From assembly GCF_009905375.1 (NCBI RefSeq), contig NC_133657.1:48205231-48269230 (forward strand): a DNA stretch of 64,000 nt. The letters run 5' to 3'. A model generated the notes under the pieces. That model was not told the origin of the DNA and did no database searches. It saw nothing but the letters and a program-made list of their open reading frames with translations. The translations under genes were made by a program, and so were the position numbers. Position 1 is the stretch's first letter. Each line of letters begins with the position of its first letter. Source of the DNA: Apium graveolens (lineage: Eukaryota; Streptophyta; Magnoliopsida; Apiales; Apiaceae). This document shows, one piece after another, positions 1 to 9,776 of this stretch.

Positions 1-628
1 TCCCTGTTGGAATCGCTTAGCCCATTTCCCTTCAGTATCAACCTGTTCCAGAACAAACCTAGCCAATTCAGTAAACTTGGTCTCATATTCCGTCACCGCC
101 ATATTTCATTATTTCAACTATAAGAATTTGATCTCCATCTGATTCTTCATAAAGCGAGGAAAAATACTTTTCCACAAACAATTCAGTGAACCTATCCCAA
201 GTTACGATGCCTTCACCCTCTAACGCTTTCTTGAATTCCCACCAATAATTCACTTCTCCTTTTAGGAAATAGCTAGCAAAATCAGTCTTCTGATCTTCTT
301 CAATTTTTACAAGTGCAAACGCTTTCTCCATTTCCTTCAACCAGGCCCTTGCCTTAGTAGGATCTGCTGTTCCTTCAAACTCTGGAGGTTTAACTGACTG
401 AAATTGCTTAAAGGTAACAACAAACACAATTGGTGGTATCTGAGATTCAGGACGAGGTGGCTGTTGTAACATCTGTTGTTGAATCTGTTGTTGTTGCTGC
501 TACATCTGCTGTTGCATCATTACCATCTGGTATTGCATAAGATGGAACATTTGGTTCATAGCATCATTATTCTGTCCCTCAGGATTGCTGTTAGAAGTTT
601 CAGTTATGGTCTTTCTTTTTGGTGTCAT
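1..628 (-). pseudogene. Ty3/gypsy gag, partial (gypsy-1)
   Basis: This is the N-terminal part of a Ty3/gypsy Gag (retrotransposon_gag capsid domain). The protein would coat the RNA genome in cytoplasmic particles. Reading on the minus strand from an ATG at 626-628, a Gln/Met-rich N-terminus is followed by the capsid core, with PPEFEGTADPTKARAWLKEM near 335-395 and the W-rich capsid pattern downstream. One in-frame TAG interrupts the Gln run near 500, and a frameshift near 95-110 breaks the match to the homologous copy at 63800-64000. The element continues off the left edge, so zinc fingers and pol are not seen. The similarity to the chromovirus gag at the right edge is direct and suggests the same clade. 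Non-functional as it stands. Confidence 0.8.
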
Positions 629-1150
629 TTTTATGATAATAAGACAAATAATTCCTTTTAACAATTTATTGAACAATTGATAATAGATAAAGAAACAATT
701 TATCGGGTATTAAAACATGAAATTTAAACAATAAATAATGGAAAGAAAACAATTTGGCTAATATTAAAACAAAACATCTTAACTAATTTAGAATTTAAAT
801 AATCAGTTGATATAATTTTAAAGTTTTGAATGATAATGATATAACATTGTTTTGAATTAAATAAAATTTAAGGCATGAAAAACGATGAAGCGGTAAAGTA
901 AATATAAATGCTATAAAGACTGATATTTAAATAAATAAAAGGAAAGTTGAAAAAGATTATTTTATATAGGTGATACCAACTTCAGGTGTAAGTGCTCGAT
1001 ACAAAAGATCTACGTCAAATATGTCATGGTTACTGCTGATACATGTCAAAACTAGCTACTAAACACATACACACCTAAACACGCCATATTATACTGCCTC
1101 TATCTACATATATTACATATAATACAACAACTAGCTTCAATTATCAACTG
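629..1150. other. gypsy-1 leader between ORF0 and gag
   Basis: AT-rich stretch between the upstream ORF and gag of gypsy-1. No ORF, RNA gene or convincing repeat was seen in it. Confidence 0.5.
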
Positions 1151-1878
1151 TTAAAACCCTGGAGGAATGCGTCCCAACTCACTGCGAAACATCTCAATCA
1201 CTGATTGTGCGAGAGGAGTGGCTCTATGATACTCTGCATAAGAATGCGGCCCATCATGCATCAAAGCATCTAACTCAAGAGTGGCACTATACACTGTCGA
1301 CTGAAGTCTCTGCCTTATCAGGTAATCTGGCTGAAGTGCAGCCAATGCTCCTCTATCTCTCTGATAAAAAAAACCCATGATCTCCTTGCGCTGAGATCTC
1401 CAATACTCAATATCCTCTCTCACAACACTGTACTCATGATACAGTATCATATGTGGCTCTGTAACATGCCCAACAGACTCCTGATATGGAACCCTAGGTA
1501 TACATGCAACACCCTGCTGCGGCAAACCCAGCTGTAATCCCACATCATGCTCATTCATCCCCTCAACTAGGGCCATCTGAACTAACTCTGGCTCTGGAGC
1601 ATATACTGGCATAGGAGGTAGCACTGCAGCTGGAGGAAACTCTGCCTCAATCTCTGGTACGAACTAGTACTCTACTGGTAATGGAGGTGGAAGTAATGGC
1701 TCAAAGAACTCTAGATATCAAACATCTCCATAGGATCTGGTATCTTCTCTAGAGCTGGTGGTGCGGCTCCTGGGGTAGTGGTGGTGGTGGAAGTGGTGGA
1801 AACACCTGTGCTGATACTGGTGGTATAGCTGGTGCAGCTGGTCGAGTAACACTCCTATCGGAAGACGCTAACGATGCC
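1151..1878 (-). pseudogene. extra ORF upstream of gag (ORF0)
   Basis: An unrecognised coding-like segment between the PBS and gag of gypsy-1, in the same minus orientation. A start ATG at 1876-1878 opens a Ser/Ala and then Pro-rich stretch (codons 1 to about 45). After one or two frame breaks near 1700-1745, an open 157-codon frame runs from 1624 to a stop at 1151. The downstream part is rich in Glu, Tyr, Arg and Leu, looks soluble, and has no obvious membrane segment. Frame changes rather than many stops separate the pieces, which suggests one former protein of about 240 residues. Ogre-type gypsy elements are known to carry an extra ORF before gag, whereas chromoviruses usually do not. I cannot assign a function. 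Confidence 0.5.
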
Positions 1879-2045
1879 ATCTAATAATATAACAAGGCAA
1901 GAAAGAGAGACACTTAGCAATCCTACAACTTTATACATTCCCAATTCTAGACTTATCAATACCCTAACATTCCTATTTCTACCTTATGTGATCTTCTTAT
2001 CTTATCTTAATCCTAATATTCTTGTTTTCAGGGACCAAACCCACA

Positions 2046-2057
2046 GCTCTGATGCCA
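2046..2057 (-). promoter_or_regulatory. primer binding site of gypsy-1
   Basis: Read on the minus strand the site is TGGCATCAGAGC, starting three bases after the LTR end. It matches the initiator-Met tRNA 3' end pattern TGGTATCAGAGC with one change. It fixes the element's orientation and identifies the adjacent LTR as the 5' LTR. Confidence 0.8.
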
Positions 2058-2060
2058 ACT

Positions 2061-2467
2061 TGTAACACCCTCCAAACCCGGGGTATAAGTCTGGGGGTTA
2101 CTAGCTAATTACCAAACTTGTACAATCTTATATAACAATTAAACAGATATATCTACACCCCTTTAATACTAACAAATAAAAATATCATTTTTGTGGGGGT
2201 TTTAAAACCCAATGGGGCCCGGAAACGTCATTTTTCGTAAAATAAGAAAATTTATAAAATACCTAGATGTTCAGAATAACGTTGTGGTATAAGCCATTCT
2301 ACGAAAAATAAGGCCAATTATTATTTGAAATATCAGCTAATAAAACATAGTTCGGGTCGTATAACTTTTGATACAAAGGCTTTAAATATGAAATAAAATA
2401 TCTAATAATTACCCAAAAAATATCCTGACTATACTGAATACACGTAGCACATAACAGGTCGGGTTTT
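2061..2467 (-). mobile_element. 5' LTR of gypsy-1, first part
   Basis: The LTR begins TGTAACACCC at 2061 next to the PBS and is interrupted at 2467 by copia-1; it resumes after 19644 and ends GTTACA at 19732. The terminal inverted repeat is TGTAAC/GTTACA. Joined length is only about 495 bp. It aligns with both ends of the 3.2-kb chromovirus LTR at 48098-51339, but the middle is missing, with a junction near 2166-2172. The missing part includes the TATA box of the long LTR. Confidence 0.8.
2463..2467. repeat. target site duplication of copia-1, left (GTTTT)
   Basis: GTTTT precedes the copia-1 5' LTR and is repeated at 19640-19644 immediately after the 3' LTR. Confidence 0.9.
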
Positions 2468-2544
2468 TGTTAGGAATATGTTGTGTACTTAATGATTATG
2501 TCAACAAAACACCTTAGTAGATTCAATTTAGTGTGATTTGTAAC

Positions 2545-2890
2545 ACTCGACGGATGATCAAATATAGTCCTGACGGATGAACCTTATAGTCCCAACGGAT
2601 GACCAATTGACATCCATCGAGTGAGTAGCTTATGTAATAAATACGTATTGTAGCACATTTCTGCAAACAACTTTGTGTATATTCTGTAGGAATATATGAG
2701 TCATGTTGACTCCTATTGTATATACATAATAGGATGATTAATTGTAAATATGCGATGTCTTGTAATTCTATATAAGTGAAATGGAGTCAAGTGACAAATA
2801 GCTACCTGACGAATGATCAACAAAGCTACCCGACGGATTATCAACAAAGCTCCCGATGGATGATCTACAAGACTCCCGACGGATGGTCAA
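2545..2890. repeat. CCGACGGATGATC motif cluster in U3
   Basis: Seven or eight degenerate copies of CCGACGGATGATC, plus the reverse form CATCCATCGAG, lie on both sides of the TATA box. Examples start near 2546, 2570, 2594, 2803, 2826, 2850 and 2873. The same motif recurs inside gag, pol, the ORF2 spacer and ORF2 of this element. Confidence 0.8.
2769..2776 (+). promoter_or_regulatory. LTR TATA box of copia-1
   Basis: TATATAAG in the middle of the 5' LTR. The 3' LTR has TTTATAAG at the same place (18956-18963), so one copy has mutated. Confidence 0.6.
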
Positions 2891-3450
2891 ATTCAAAATA
2901 TATGTTGACAGTGACAACACAGTCACATGTGTCGGGTGTTTGCAAAAGAAATGTGGCAGCCTGTTAAGCAGGAATTTGAGAACAAAGAAGCATTACCATT
3001 TCCATGCAATTGTGAAGATATTTAAAGATGCTGGAACAGAGTAGTGAAGCAGCATGGAGTTAGACTAGATATGTTTTATTTTATTATCTTGTCTTATTTT
3101 CATATGAACTTGGTGATATATAAACCAAGTGAAGCTAGTAGAACAATTAACTAAGCAAACACATTTGAAAGAGAGATAGAAAAAGTTGTACTTGTCAAGA
3201 ATGTCTCTATAGTTTGATTGTTCAACTTGTAAAACAGCTATGAGCCATTTGAGCTTCACAGAGTTCTCATTGATATAGATATATATATCTCTGGTGGATA
3301 CTTTCAAATCCACCAGAAAGTTTTAAAAGCATTTGTTTTTATTACTTTCATATTTTATCAAGTTAGAACTTGTTTGATTTTTGAAAAGGGATAAGAATTA
3401 CATTCAACCCCCCTTCTGTAATTCTTGTTGTATTGTTAGGGAATAACACT

Positions 3451-3462
3451 TGGTATCAGAGC
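3451..3462 (+). promoter_or_regulatory. primer binding site of copia-1
   Basis: TGGTATCAGAGC two bases after the 5' LTR, complementary to the 3' end of initiator-Met tRNA, as is usual for plant copia elements. Confidence 0.9.
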
Positions 3463-3506
3463 AAGCTCTTGAAGTACAAAGAGTGTAAAGATCAACAAAC
3501 AGCAAG

Positions 3507-5822
3507 ATGAACAAGAAGGATGTTGGAGTCAAAATTCCTTTTCTGGACAAAGATAATTACCACCACTGGAAGGTAAAAATGCACCTTCATCTTCTTTCCC
3601 AAGATAAGGCCTATGTGGATTGCATAGAGAGAGGTCCTCATGTACCAATGAGAGCTGCAACTAGAAATGAGCCATATGTTCCCAAACCAAGGCATGAATG
3701 GTCAGACCCTGATATTGAGCATGTCAGGAAAGACAAGAAGGCCATGAACATATTATTCAATGGAGTTGATGGTGATATGTTTGATAACATCATTAACTAC
3801 AAAATAGCCAAGGAGGTTTAGGACGCAATTCATATAATATGTGATGGTACTGAACAAGTAAGGGAAAATAAGATGCAGTTACTGATGCAGCAATATGAGC
3901 ATTTCCACTGTGAAGAAAGTGAGTTTCTCATTGATATTTTTAGTAGATTTCAAAAGCTACTAAACGCTCTGAAGCTGCATGGAAGAGTCATCAAACAAAA
4001 GACTCTAACCTCAAGTTCCTTAGATCTCTGCCAAAGGAGTTGAAGCCAATGACAGTCTAATTTAGAAAGTCACAAGAATACAAGGAGTTTAACCTATAGA
4101 GATTGTATGGCATTCTGAAAACTTATGAGCTTGAAATAAAGAAAGATGAAAGGATGGAGAAAGGAAGGAAGAAAGGAGGATCCATAGCACTGGTTGCTGA
4201 GTTAGAGAAAGAGAAAGAAATGAAGGTAGAAGCTGTTGAGTCTACATCAAAGGTCTGTCAAAGCAAGGGAAAAAGGCTGGTAGCTGAAAATGAAGATCAA
4301 TTGAGTCAAGATGACATGGATGATATTGATGAGCATTTAGCATTCTTATCTAGAAGATTTGCCAATCAAAAGTTCAAGAAGAACTTTGGAACTGCAAAGT
4401 CAAATAGAAACATGGTGGATAAATCAAAATTTAAGTGTTTCAAATGTGGCTTAGCTGGTCATTTTGCAAATGAGTGCAGAAAGTCAGATTCCAGCAAGAA
4501 GAAGTTTGAGCCTGTTGATTATAAACAGAAATACTTTGAGTTGCTCAAGCAAAAGGAAAGGGCTTTCATTACACAAGAAAATGACTGGGCAACTAATGGA
4601 CTGGATGAAGATGAAAAAATAAGCTATGTCAACCTAGCCCTGATGGCCAAGTCTGATGAAACAGAAACAAGTTCTTCAAGTAATCAGGTAATCACCACTA
4701 ACCTAGCACATTTGACTAAGGATGAGTATAATGATGTAATTAATGACATGTCCACAAAATTATATCACTTGTGTGTTAAACTTAAGTCCCTCACTAAGGA
4801 AAATGCTAAAATTAAAGAAAATAATTTGTTTTTAAGTGAGAGGAACAATGTGCTAGAGTCTTAGTTTATTGAATTTGATAAATTGAGAATTAATTGTAAG
4901 ATTGCTAAGGATGAATTAATTGAGTCCTTGAAAAAAGAAGAAATTTTGAAGAAGCAGCTTGAACGTGAACAGGAAGTGATCAAGGCATGGAAATCATCCA
5001 GAGATGTCCATGCTCAAATCACTAAAGTTCAAGGTATTGAGTCCTTTTGTGATAAAGCATGGAAGAAGAGCAAGGAGAAGATGGAATCTAATTTAGTTGA
5101 AGGATTGTCGGCAGATGTGGACTCGACGGATGATGAAAATCATCCGTCGGATAATCAAAAAAATTATCCATCGAGTGACAAAGAGTCACATCCGTCGGCT
5201 GTGAGTAAACCAGTGATCAAAGCTAAGCTAGCCAAGCTGAATGAGAAATATGGATCTGTTTCTAAGAATTTTATTCCAGGAGAATCAAGTCAAGTCAGGA
5301 AAGACAAGAATGTTAATGTTGGTCATCTGTCCATCAAGCAATTGAATGACAGATTAGAAAAGATTGAGGTTAAAACAGAAGCTAAAAAGAAAAACAATAG
5401 AAATGGGAAAGTAGGTATTAATAAACATAACAACTACACACCTGATAAATATGCACCAAGAAAAATTTATGTTAAGTGTGGTAGTGTTAATCATCTGTCT
5501 GTTAATTGCAAAATTGCCATGCCTACTTCCATGACTGTGCCTCCCTCTTTTCCCACATGAATGACATGTCTGCTATGTCTATGAATGCTATGTCTACTCA
5601 GAATATGAATGCACAATTTGCTGCCATGCCATTTGCACCTAATCCTTATTATGCTGTATTTAGTATGCCTCAAATGCCATTTAACATGCCTTACTGGAAT
5701 AACATGTTTGCAAATAGCATGCCTTTTCCTGTTAATCAAAATGTGCATGATAATTCTGTTCAAATGACTGGTTTCAAAGGTCCAACTCAAATGACTAAGG
5801 ATAAATCAGAAATTCCCAAGTA
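3507..5822 (+). pseudogene. gag of copia-1
   Basis: Capsid/nucleocapsid protein of a SIRE-type copia. The ATG at 3507 lies 45 bp after the PBS. The capsid N-terminus contains the conserved start (VGVKIPFLDKDNYHHWKVKM). A TAG at 3819-3821 falls where tryptophan is expected, and further frame changes lie at 3990-4100 and near 4861 (TAG). A first CCHC knuckle, CFKCGLAGHFANEC, is at 4436-4477, followed by a long Lys/Glu-rich coiled-coil-like region. A second knuckle-like motif is at 5468-5509, in which the first ligand position is Tyr. The tail is Met/Asn/Pro-rich (5550-5822). Two blocks of the CATCCGTCGG motif are translated here (5123-5200). Gag would package the element RNA; this copy is broken. 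Confidence 0.88.
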
Positions 5823-5917
5823 AATGAGATTAAACCTAAGAAACCAAAGAAGAAAGCTAACAAGGCAGGACCCAAGGAAACTTGGGTACAAAAATTAACT
5901 TGATTTGATTTTTATGT

Positions 5918-7804
5918 GTGCAGGGAAACAGAAAGAATCTTTGGTATCTGGATAGTGGTTGCTCAAGGCACATGACTGGAGATTCTACCCTGCTCACTGA
6001 GTTCAAGGAAAGAGTTGGCCCAAGTATTACTTTCGAAGATGACAGCAAGGGTTTTACTGTGGGATATGGCTTGATTTCAAAAGACAATTTTATCATTGAA
6101 GAGGCTGCCCTAGTGGATGGTCTCAAGCATAATTTGTTGAGTATCAGCCAACTTTGTGATAAGGGCAACTCAGTAACATTCAATTCTGTAGCCTGTAATG
6201 TGACAAACAAAAAGAGCAACAAAGTGGTTCTCACTAGAGTGAGAAAAGGAATGTGTATCTAGCTGACTTCAATTCATCAAATGCAGAATCTGTCACTTGC
6301 CTTCTCAGTGAAGCAAGTCAAGATGAAAGTTGGCTATGGCACAAGAAGTTGTCCCATCTAAACTTCAAGACCATGAATGAGCTTGTCAAGAAAGAACTGG
6401 TTAGAGGTATTCCTCAAGTGGAGTTTACAAAAGATGGATTGTGTGATTCCTGCCAAAAGGGAAAGCTGATTAAAGCATCATTCAAAAAGAAGCTTGATTC
6501 AACAATTGAAGAACCTTTGTAATTGCTACACTTGGATTTGTTTGGACCAGTCAATGTGTTGTCCATCTCAAGGAAAACAAATTCCTAGCAATTGTGGATG
6601 ATTTCTCAAAGTTCTCTTGGACATATTTTCTAAAGTCTAAAGATGAAGCTAGTGAAATTATCATCAATCACATAAGGCAAGTCAACAATCATCCTGATTT
6701 TAAAGTAAGAAGAATCAGGAGTGACAATGGAACTGAGTTCAAGAATTCTCTGATGAGATTATTTGATGAAAAAATGGGATTATGCATGAGTTTTCTGCAG
6801 CAAGAACTCCACAACAAAATAGAGTAGTGAAAAGAAAGAACATATCCCTTATTGAAGCTGCAAGGACAATGCTTGAAGAATCAAAGTTACCAACATATTT
6901 TTGTGATGAAGCTGTGAATACTGCCTGCTACACTCAGAATATCTCTTTGGTTAATCAAGCAAAGTGCATGACTCCCTACCAATTTTTCAAAAACAGGAAA
7001 TCAACTCTAAATTTTCTTCATGTCTTTGGCTCCAAATGTTATATCTTGAAGAATCAAACTGATCAACATGGGAAGTTTGATGCTAAAGCAGATGAAGAAA
7101 TTTTTGTTGGATATGCTGTGCGAAAGGCATATAGAGTCTACAATCTAAGAACCAACATTGTTGTGGAATCAATACATGTTGTGTTTAATGATAAAAATAT
7201 TGAAGGACTACAAGATGGAGATTTCCATGAAAGCCTCAAGTTTGATAATGTGGAGATGGTTAGTGATGACAGTGATGATGAAAGTGATCAAGAAACCGTA
7301 ACTAAGGATAATGCAGAAAAATCTACAACTAATGAAGCTCATAACTCAACATTTGTCGAGTTACAAAATGCTTCATCCGTCGGGAGACAATCTGCCTTAT
7401 CCTTCGGGAGACAATCGGCTTCATCCGTCGGAACACAAAGTGAATTATCTGTCGGAACATTAAGAGAAGCTGAAAGTCAGAATAGATCACCTACAGAAAG
7501 TTCCCCTTTCTCAAATCAAAGATTCACAAACTCAGGGGGAGTTTCTCATCATCAAAACTCAGTCACACATCAAGACAACAATGAGGCCTCTTCATCTAGA
7601 GAAAATCTACCTCAACAGAGAAAATGGACAAGAGATCACCCTTATGAGCTAATTATTGGTGATGCATCTTCTAGAGTTAAAACAAGGAAAGCAACTCAAG
7701 AAGAATGTATGTATAGCAGCTTCCTATATAAGGAGGAACCAAAGAAGGTAGAAGCTCTGTTGGATCCTGATTGGATTTTAGCTATGCAGGAAGAGCTAAA
7801 CTAA
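5918..7804 (+). pseudogene. protease-integrase region of copia-1 pol
   Basis: Order of domains: aspartic protease with catalytic LDSGCSRHMTG (Asp codon 5951-5953) intact; GAG-pre-integrase HHCC zinc finger about 6330-6470 (ending CDSCQKGK); integrase core with LDLFGPVN near 6530, DDFSKFSW near 6597 and RSDNGTEFKN near 6718. The C-terminal linker is rich in Ser/Asp/Glu. Breaks: frame change near 6250, TAA at 6520-6522, deletion near 6575, shift near 6782-6827, TAA at 7802-7804. The linker at 7368-7460 encodes four spaced repeats whose DNA is the same CATCCGTCGG motif found in the LTR. The protease matures the polyprotein and the integrase inserts the cDNA; this copy cannot be translated through. 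Confidence 0.88.
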
Positions 7805-9259
7805 TTTGAAAGGAACAACGTATGAAAGCTGGTACCCAAGCCTAAAGGAAAGAACTCAATAGACACCAAGTGGGTATTCAGAAATAAGATGGATGAAAAT
7901 GGCATAGTTATAAGAAACAAAGCTAGATTGGTTGCTATGGGCTATTGTCAACAAGAAGGAATTAATTTTGATGAGACCTTTGCTCCTGTTGCAAGACTTG
8001 AAGCCATCCGAATTTTCCTAGCCTATGCAACTCATGCCAATTTCAAAGTCTATCAAATGGATGTCAAAAGTGCCTTTCTGAATGGAGATTTGGAGGAGGA
8101 AGTCTATGTCAGTCAGCCTCCTAGTTTTGAGGATCCAAATTTTCGTGATCATGTATATTATCTTCTGAAAGCACTTTATGGATTAAAGCAAGCATCTAGA
8201 GCCTGGTATGACACTTTGTCAAAGTTTCTTTTAGATAATCACTTCACTAGAGGTACTGTTTACAAAACTTTATTCTTTAGAAATGTTAATGGCTCTAGCA
8301 TACTTGTTTAAATTTATGTAGATGATATTATATTTGGCTCTACAGATGACAAATTTTGTAAAAAGTTTTCCAAATTAATGCAAAGTAAGTATGAAATGAG
8401 CATGATGGGAGAACTAACTTACTTTCTTGGTTTACAAGTTAAGCAAGTTAGTGATGGAACATTCATTAGGCAAACCAAATACATTTATGATCTTTTAAAG
8501 AAGTTTAAACTAATGGATTGCACATCTGCAAAAACTCCCATGGCCATTGCAACTAAACTTGAATTAAACACTACTAAAAAGTCTGTGGATACTTCAAGTT
8601 ATAGAGGCATGGTTGGCTCACTTCTATACTTAACAACTAGTAGGCTAGATATAATATTTGCGACATGTCTATGTGCTAGATTTCAGGCTGATCCTAGAGA
8701 ATCTCACTTAATAGCTATTAAGAGAATTTTCAGATATCTCAAGGGTACACCAAAACTTGGCATTTGGTACCCTAGAGATTCTGGTTTTGATCTAACTGGT
8801 TATTCAGATGCAGATTATGTAGGGTGTATAATTGATAGAAAAAGCACAACAGGAACCTGTCAATTTCTAGGAAATAAGCTAGTGTCCTGGTTCACTAAAA
8901 AGCAAAATTCAGTTTCTACTTCTACAGCAGAAGCTGAATATATTGATGTTGGCAGTTGTTGTGCACAAATTTTATGGATGAAAAACCAATTGCTAGACTA
9001 TGGTCTGCAAGTGGAAAGAATTCCTATTTTCTGTGATAACACAAGTACAATTGCCATTACTGAGAATCCAGTACATCACTCAAGGACAAAGCACATTGAC
9101 ATCAAGTACCACTTCATTTGGGAACATGTAATGAATGGTACTGTGGAACTTCATTTTGTTCCAAGTGAAAAGCAGCTTGCAGATATATTTACCAAGCCAC
9201 TTGATGAATCCACCTTTTCAAGGTTGGTAAGTGAGTTAGGTATGCTTAATTATTCTTGA
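7805..9259 (+). pseudogene. reverse transcriptase-RNase H of copia-1
   Basis: Reverse transcriptase begins around the [11 protein letters not shown] block (7870) and keeps the catalytic [11 protein letters not shown] motif near 8057 and YVDD at 8315-8326. RNase H follows with GYSDADYVG near 8800 and AEAEY near 8935, ending at TGA after LGMLNYS (9259). The lesions are stops at 7823-7825 (TGA where Trp is expected) and 8309-8311 (TAA just before YVDD) and a frame offset before 8378. Catalytic residues are intact, so the damage is recent stop mutation rather than deep decay. It copies the genomic RNA into cDNA in the cytoplasmic particle. Confidence 0.9.
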
Positions 9260-9776
9260 ATTATTTCAGATATTTTTGCAAGTTAAAATGCAGCCAGAAA
9301 TTTAATTGATTTTTTCTGTTTTGGATGAAATTTTGGCTAAGTCAAAATTTACATCCCGACGGATGATCATTATCCATCGAGTCTGATCATCCATCGGAAT
9401 AGAATTTCTTAATAAAAATCAATTACCTTTTTGGAATATTTTTTTTTACCCGATGCATAAATTGTTTTACTCCCATCCGTCGAATTGTCCAAATCATAGC
9501 CGTTAATTTTCTAAACACCATCCATCGAGTTTACTTACAGTCTATAAGTATATCACGACGAATGATTGATAGAATTTTGACTGTTTATTTTAATTTAAAC
9601 GGCTATTTTGGGCTATTTTGATTGGTTCTTTATTACATTTGTCAGTTTATTTTTAAGAAAGTATAAAAGCAAAATTCATTTTCATTCTTTTCTTTTATCA
9701 CTCTCAATTCAATTGCTCTAACTCCCTTTCTTCTCCAAAGCAAAAGTTCTCTTTGCAAATCTCTCATTCTCTAATT
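9260..9776 (+). promoter_or_regulatory. pol-ORF2 spacer with putative internal promoter
   Basis: About 0.5 kb without coding. It contains at least six copies of the LTR motif in both orientations (CCGACGGATGATC at 9356-9368, then near 9371, 9385, 9472, 9518 and 9554). Next comes a TATA-like GTATAAAAGC at 9661-9670 and a pyrimidine-rich AT/CT leader of about 100 bp ending at the ORF2 ATG (9777, context ATTATGGC). This layout looks like a plant Pol II core promoter with a short 5' UTR. Transcription from it is inferred, not shown. Confidence 0.5.

Larger units (their letters stand above)
2468..3448 (+). mobile_element. 5' LTR of copia-1
   Basis: Starts TGTTAGG and ends AATAACA two bases before the PBS. 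It contains U3 copies of a CCGACGGATGATC-like motif (2545-2620 and 2800-2890), a TATA box at 2769-2776, and a 9-bp-stem hairpin (TCTGGTGGA 3290-3298 with TCCACCAGA 3309-3317). A 3' LTR and a solo LTR of the same family lie at 18655-19639 and 37641-38602. Confidence 0.92.

Noticed and set aside
5491..6234. Minus-strand ORFs opposite copia-1 gag and protease
   Set aside because: They are complementary-strand shadows of the Met-rich gag tail and protease.
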